A DNA stretch of 64,000 nt from Xestospongia muta. Taxonomy: Eukaryota > Porifera > Demospongiae > Haplosclerida > Petrosiidae. The stretch is taken from NCBI GenBank assembly GCA_963693285.1, contig OY848928.1:2852501-2916500 (forward strand), in the 5' to 3' direction. Below are positions 59,712 through 64,000 of this stretch, in pieces. The position numbers were made by a program, and so were the translations under genes. The notes below the pieces were generated by a model. It was given only the letters and a program-made list of their open reading frames with translations. It did no database searches and was not told where the DNA came from. Numbering within the stretch: the stretch's first letter is position 1; the number at the start of each line of letters is the position of its first letter.

Positions 59712-62700
59712 ATGATTATATTCCAAAGTTTAGATATTTTATATGATTCTAATATGTTTGAAAATACAGAGTCTTATAAAAGAGCTCTAGCTGATGGAGA
59801 GAGGAATGTACCTTATGCTCGAGTCATGCTTCTCGGTACAGCAGGTGTAGGGAAGACTACCTTTAAGCGATCGCTGATGAAACTACCATTTGAGCGTGAC
59901 ACTACCAGCACTGGTCTTTCAGATATATATCGTATTCGCCCATTTGGCCATGAGTGGAAAACTTTAAAGGATGATCAATGGAAAGTAGCCACATATAAAG
60001 ATGAGCTGGAGGAAATGGCGCACTTACTGTCATCTATCTACAAAGATAATTTAGGTGTACAAAGTCAAAGTGATGCAATTAAAGCATCATTGCTTTATGA
60101 TACTACTAGTGCACAGTTGTCACTTGATGTTGCTGAGGATCAAATTGAAGAAATGGAAGAAAGGAAAGTAAACAAGATTCTTAGTGAAGCTATTGACTTA
60201 ATTAATTCTCAAACAGCCACCAATACTTATGCTCAGCCATTTTTACATATTTGGGATTGTGGTGGTCAACCTGCATTTCTTGAACTTCTACCAGCATTTC
60301 TCACTCCTCGTACCTTGTTTGTTCTAATGTTTGATGCATCAAGAGGGCTTAATGAGGGATGGAGGTCTGTGCTGAATAAAGATGGTCATGAAAAATTCCT
60401 TGAAGAAGTTAACATAACCACATTAGAGCTTATGCTTAGTTGGATGGCAAATATTCATGGTCATCTTGCTAAAGGCAATCAAGGTAAAAGCTTTCCTGGC
60501 TATCCTCGAATACTTTGCATTGGCACTCATGGAGATCGCCTGGAATCTGAAGAGCAAAGGAGTGCACTTAAATCTGAATTGGAGTCTCATATAAAAGGGA
60601 AAGCATTCAGAGAGCTCATCGAAAATGTCTTCATAGTTGATAACACAACATCTGGCTTTTTGATGTTTGAAGACCGTAATCTTGCAGACATACGAAGAAT
60701 CATTAGTACATTTACTTATGAAAGGCTCATTGTCAAGACACCTGTAAGCTGGGTACTCTTTCGTAAGGTAATTCAAGCCTTGGAAGAAAATGTTGTGAGT
60801 CTTGAAGAAGCTCATATCATTGCACGTGCTTGCAAGATTTCACCTGATGATGTTCTTAAAGTCCTTCTCTTTTATCATGATTTAGGAGCTTTGTTATTCT
60901 ATCCTCATATTAAAGGTTTTCACAACAAAGTTGTTGTTAGTCCCAAATATTTTGTTGATGTTATTGGTAAACTATTTACTGTAGATCGTTGCAATGTTAA
61001 ATTTGATGTAATGGATATGTGGGAAAAATTTCAAGAAAATGGCATTTTAATTGAGCCTCTGTATAAATCTATATGGGAACAAAGTGACGATTTTCATCCT
61101 GATGCTCTAATAAATCTCTTAGTAGATTTTCGTATAGCTGCTGAAGTTCGTACCGGTATACATCATGATCCTAGTATCAAGCAGTACTTCGTACCTGCAA
61201 TCCTGAAATCATTTTCTGGAAACGCTTGCAATGTTTTTCTTGATAGTTGCATGCATGCGTCACCTTTACACATCATATTTTCAATTGGTTTCGTACCACC
61301 AGGTTTTTTTACACGTTTCGTCACTACTATCGCCAGTAATCCTACTTATAAGCTTTGTTTTGATCATGGTGTTTATAGAAACCATGTAACCTTTCGCTGT
61401 GATGATTCATTTGTTGCTTTCACAGACCTTCAAAATGCAATACTTGTTGATGTAGTGAGCTATGATCGAAATAATTCCATTATGCCATTTGCTGAATTCT
61501 GTCAAGACCTCAAAGTGCTTATTGAGAAAAGTGCAAAAGCAGTTGAAATAACTCTTAGTAAGTCACAGACAACATTTACTGAAGAAACGTCTTATCATGT
61601 CACTTTTGAAGTTAAATATGTTTGTCAATCAGATGAGTGTACTAATCATCAACAAGATCATCAACATTATATTGAGACTTCTACAAGGCAAACTAGTAGT
61701 AGCTTTGTCTATTGTGAGAAAAGCGAAAAGAAATTTCCATACCGTCCATTATCCTCAGTGGAAGTATACTGGTTCAAGGATGATGTGACAAATCAGAAGG
61801 TATACTGTAGATTTCACTATTGTTTCATTTGTATGACCATTTTGTACTTAGAAAATACAGCATATCCCTCATGACAACACAAGTCAGAAGTGCTCTCAGT
61901 GAGTATTTCAAATAGTGTTACCTGATGTCATTGTCATTTCAGAGTAATTGACATTGAAGATCACATTGCTAGTAATGAAGATACACATAAAAACATAGTT
62001 AGTTAAAAATTAGTTATTATACAACTTTATAGGCTGTGTTTGCAATCCTGACAATAAATACAATAATTCAATGATCAATTAATACTGTACCCTATACCAT
62101 AAATCTTGGAACCTAACTACATTAGTTTCACATTAAAGTATATGGCTTTTTATTTAGAGATATTTTAACATTATTAATTATAATAAGATATATTTTTTCA
62201 ATAGGTTAGACAAAAGAAGCCTAAAAAAGGTAAAATATTCAAAAAATAAATCTGATGTGACATATCAGAATCATATATATTTCACATAGCCATAGTTATT
62301 GTTATTATGTCTTTTCAATTCTATTCTACATTTTTGTATTACATCTAGGTTAACATTAATACATATGTTATATTTTTCAAATAATGTTGTTATTATAGGT
62401 CAATCTGCTTCAATTGCCAGACGTTTAAAATCACAACGACCTAGATACAAAAGATCACAACACAGTAACTTATAAGTGATTAAATACTATGTCAATATAT
62501 GCAACATGTGTAACAAGACAGATATGTTGAATTCCTAAGTGACATTTACTGCACTATTTCAACACAAGTTGTTGTTAAATTAATCATGTAGTTAACTTTA
62601 TTTGGTTTGGTTGCATGACATAGATTTTAAAACTTTATTTTATTTAGCTATTCTGGAAGATGTTAGTGATGAGGAGGAAATTGAAGATATGCACAGTCAT

Positions 62701-63938
62701 GATCTGAGTACAGGTACGTACGTATACATAGCTATGTATCTGTTTATTATGAACTTATAGTCATGGCATTACAACTAATAAAAACCTTGATTTAGATAAT
62801 TGTTATTGATGTTTATCAATAATTTTGTATAACCTCACAAAATAGAAAGATTCTGATTCTATATAATAATTGTTCAATAACTTATGAACTTTCTAGGCCA
62901 TGTGATTTGTAAATCAACTGGCTCGCATCTTTAATTTTAATGTTAACATAGTGTTTTCATCTTGTTTTTATTCCGTAACTCTTTTAATGACAGTTATCAT
63001 GTCATGCACCACACATACTATATTTCCTCAAAAAATACCTCCCATGCCTTCTTATGTTTATTAAAATTAAAGAAGCCATGAAAGTAACTGCAAAGAATTT
63101 TCTTCATTTAAAGTTTTCATTGTTTACTGATTAATAGAATCTTGTCTTAGAAAATGTCATGATGTCTTACATCAAAATAAACACTGGCCTTGAATAATAG
63201 CCTCCCTCAGGTGGATCATAAAAACATAGTATTCACAGCTGCTATTTAAGAAAGTATAGTACTATGAAGTTGTCACCATAATATAGTTTTAGATATTGTA
63301 CATACCTTTGATGTCTCATAATGAGGTGACATGATCATGTCTATTATTTGAAAGTGTCTATAGTTGTATATAATAATTATTATTGCATTTGTATTTTTAC
63401 CTTAATTTTCCATCTTATAACCTTGTTACTTAATAACTATTAATAAAATAGTTCAAATTACTATATACTATTGATATATACCTTTAGTACCATATCTATA
63501 ATTATGTTACTAGACCTTTCTATCAGTGGATCCAGATAGTAGGGACATTTTGTAAGGACTTTATAGAAGTTGTTAATTTCTGAAAACAATAATATATGAG
63601 ACTCATTTTAATCAGTCATTAGCAATGAACTATTGTTTTTTCTAGATATTTTAAAAGAAAGTCCCAATCACAAGGAAGCACTTTCACTGTTGGAAGGTAT
63701 TAGTGTTAAATGGGAAGAGATTGGTTCTGCCCTCAACATTTCACAAAATGAGTTAGATGGCCTACACCATGATCACAGGAGTATAATAATGAAGCTTTCA
63801 CAAGTATTAAATCTGTGGATAAATTCTGAATCATCACCAGTTTCCTGGGAGACATTGATTTCTGCCATTGAGGGGCCTATTGTTAAAAACAAAAAGAAGG
63901 CTAAGAAGATACGTGATTACCTCTATAGTCAATATTAA
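59712..63938 (+). CDS. Roc-like GTPase / COR-like / Death-domain protein (ROCO-Death)
   Basis: Main exon to 61799 encodes ~695 residues. Roc-like GTPase: P-loop RVMLLGTAGVGKTTFKRSLM, switch II FLHIWDCGGQPAFLELLPAF, G4 CIGTHGD. COR-like region ~residues 345-500 (WVLFRKVIQALEENVVSLEE, LGALLFYPHIKGF). Donor AAG|GTATAC, phase 0. Exon 62205-62229 (VRQKKPKK), phase 1 out; 62648-62713 (ILEDVSDEEEIEDM); last exon 63646-63938 is a Death domain (SVKWEEIGSALNISQNELDG .. WETLISAIEG), TAA 63938. All phases agree, so the joined message is open. The true N-terminus is uncertain: ATG 59712 or 59754, or an upstream exon splicing at ACAG|AG (59770, phase 1). Families with this layout couple a Ras-like switch to death or inflammatory complexes in the cytosol; no LRR or kinase seen. 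Confidence 0.8.
62399..62475 (+). CDS. Alternative terminal exon of the ROCO-Death gene (basic tail)
   Basis: After acceptor TTATTATAG, phase 1, it reads QSASIARRLKSQRPRYKRSQ then HSNL and TAA at 62473-62475. It fits the same phase-1 donor at 62229 as the exon at 62648. Using it gives VRQKKPKKGQ... , a highly basic C-terminus that looks like a nuclear-localisation or nucleic-acid-binding tail, and excludes the Death domain. Confidence 0.5.
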
Positions 63939-64000
63939 CATTACAAGTGGTATATGTGTTACCATATGATTACATTCTGTGCTTACACAAAAACTGAAAA

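Noticed and set aside
60423..60815. 130-codon minus frame
   Set aside because: Antisense to the Roc/COR exon, which carries unmistakable GTPase motifs.
61943..62008. Possible exon after the acceptor at 61942 (VIDIEDHIASNEDTHKN)
   Set aside because: From the phase-0 donor at 61799 the joined frame meets TGA after two codons; the 62205 exon fits better.

Overview
The window looks like nuclear DNA of an early-branching animal, most likely a demosponge of the Amphimedon type. It is strongly AT-rich, has very short introns with ordinary GT..AG borders, and carries metazoan-only families: AAGAB/p34, ROCO GTPases, NLR-type receptors with a Death domain and a 2A leader, and THAP/P-element transposases. 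No bacterial, organellar or viral genome organisation is visible. All family names come from reading the translations; no database search was possible.

Layout. (1) 1-24 kb is a segmental-duplication cluster. Its unit is a single-exon, secreted or membrane-anchored purple acid phosphatase (PAP, plus strand) facing a multi-exon AAGAB/p34 gene (minus strand), tail to tail. Five PAP copies are present: 0.36-0.9, 3.9-5.7, 11.5-13.3, 18.4-20.2 and 21.8-22.8 kb. Only the third and fourth are open. Five AAGAB copies are present: 1.1-3.0, 5.9-6.5, 13.5-15.4, 20.4-21.7 (inverted) and 22.8-24.0 kb. Four show inactivating changes and the other (5.9-6.5 kb) is truncated. Wedged between the units are a decayed LRRK-like ROCO gene (ankyrin, LRR, Roc; 6.5-10.9 kb) and a Death-domain fragment (16.6 kb). 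An NLR LRR fragment lies at the left edge. (2) 23.95-25.3 kb holds a broken NLR gene: hydrophobic leader, 2A ribosome-skipping motif, Death domain, NACHT P-loop. (3) 26-41 kb is a transposon graveyard: P-element-like transposase, an unrecognised sponge-type ORF, an integrase-core remnant, a LINE RT scrap, two THAP element heads and a SAP-domain exon. Broken RING and SAMD3-like genes are mixed in. (4) 42.0-42.5 kb has a short two-exon coding candidate. (5) 44.7-58.6 kb is a tandem array of a ~146-bp monomer, about 95 copies, with higher-order structure and a strong splice-donor consensus in almost every monomer; a 135-bp MITE sits near its left end. (6) 59.7-63.9 kb is the best intact signalling gene: a Roc-like GTPase plus COR-like region, joined by phase-matched small exons to a C-terminal Death domain, with an alternative exon that would end the protein before it.

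How it fits together. The recurring theme is innate-immune or cell-death signalling (Death domain, NACHT, Roc, RING) inside a duplication- and transposon-rich neighbourhood, where most copies are decaying and few (two PAPs, one ROCO-Death gene) stay open. The two most interesting signals are the 2A leader of the broken NLR, and the large splice-donor-bearing satellite just upstream of the ROCO-Death gene, possibly inside its first intron.
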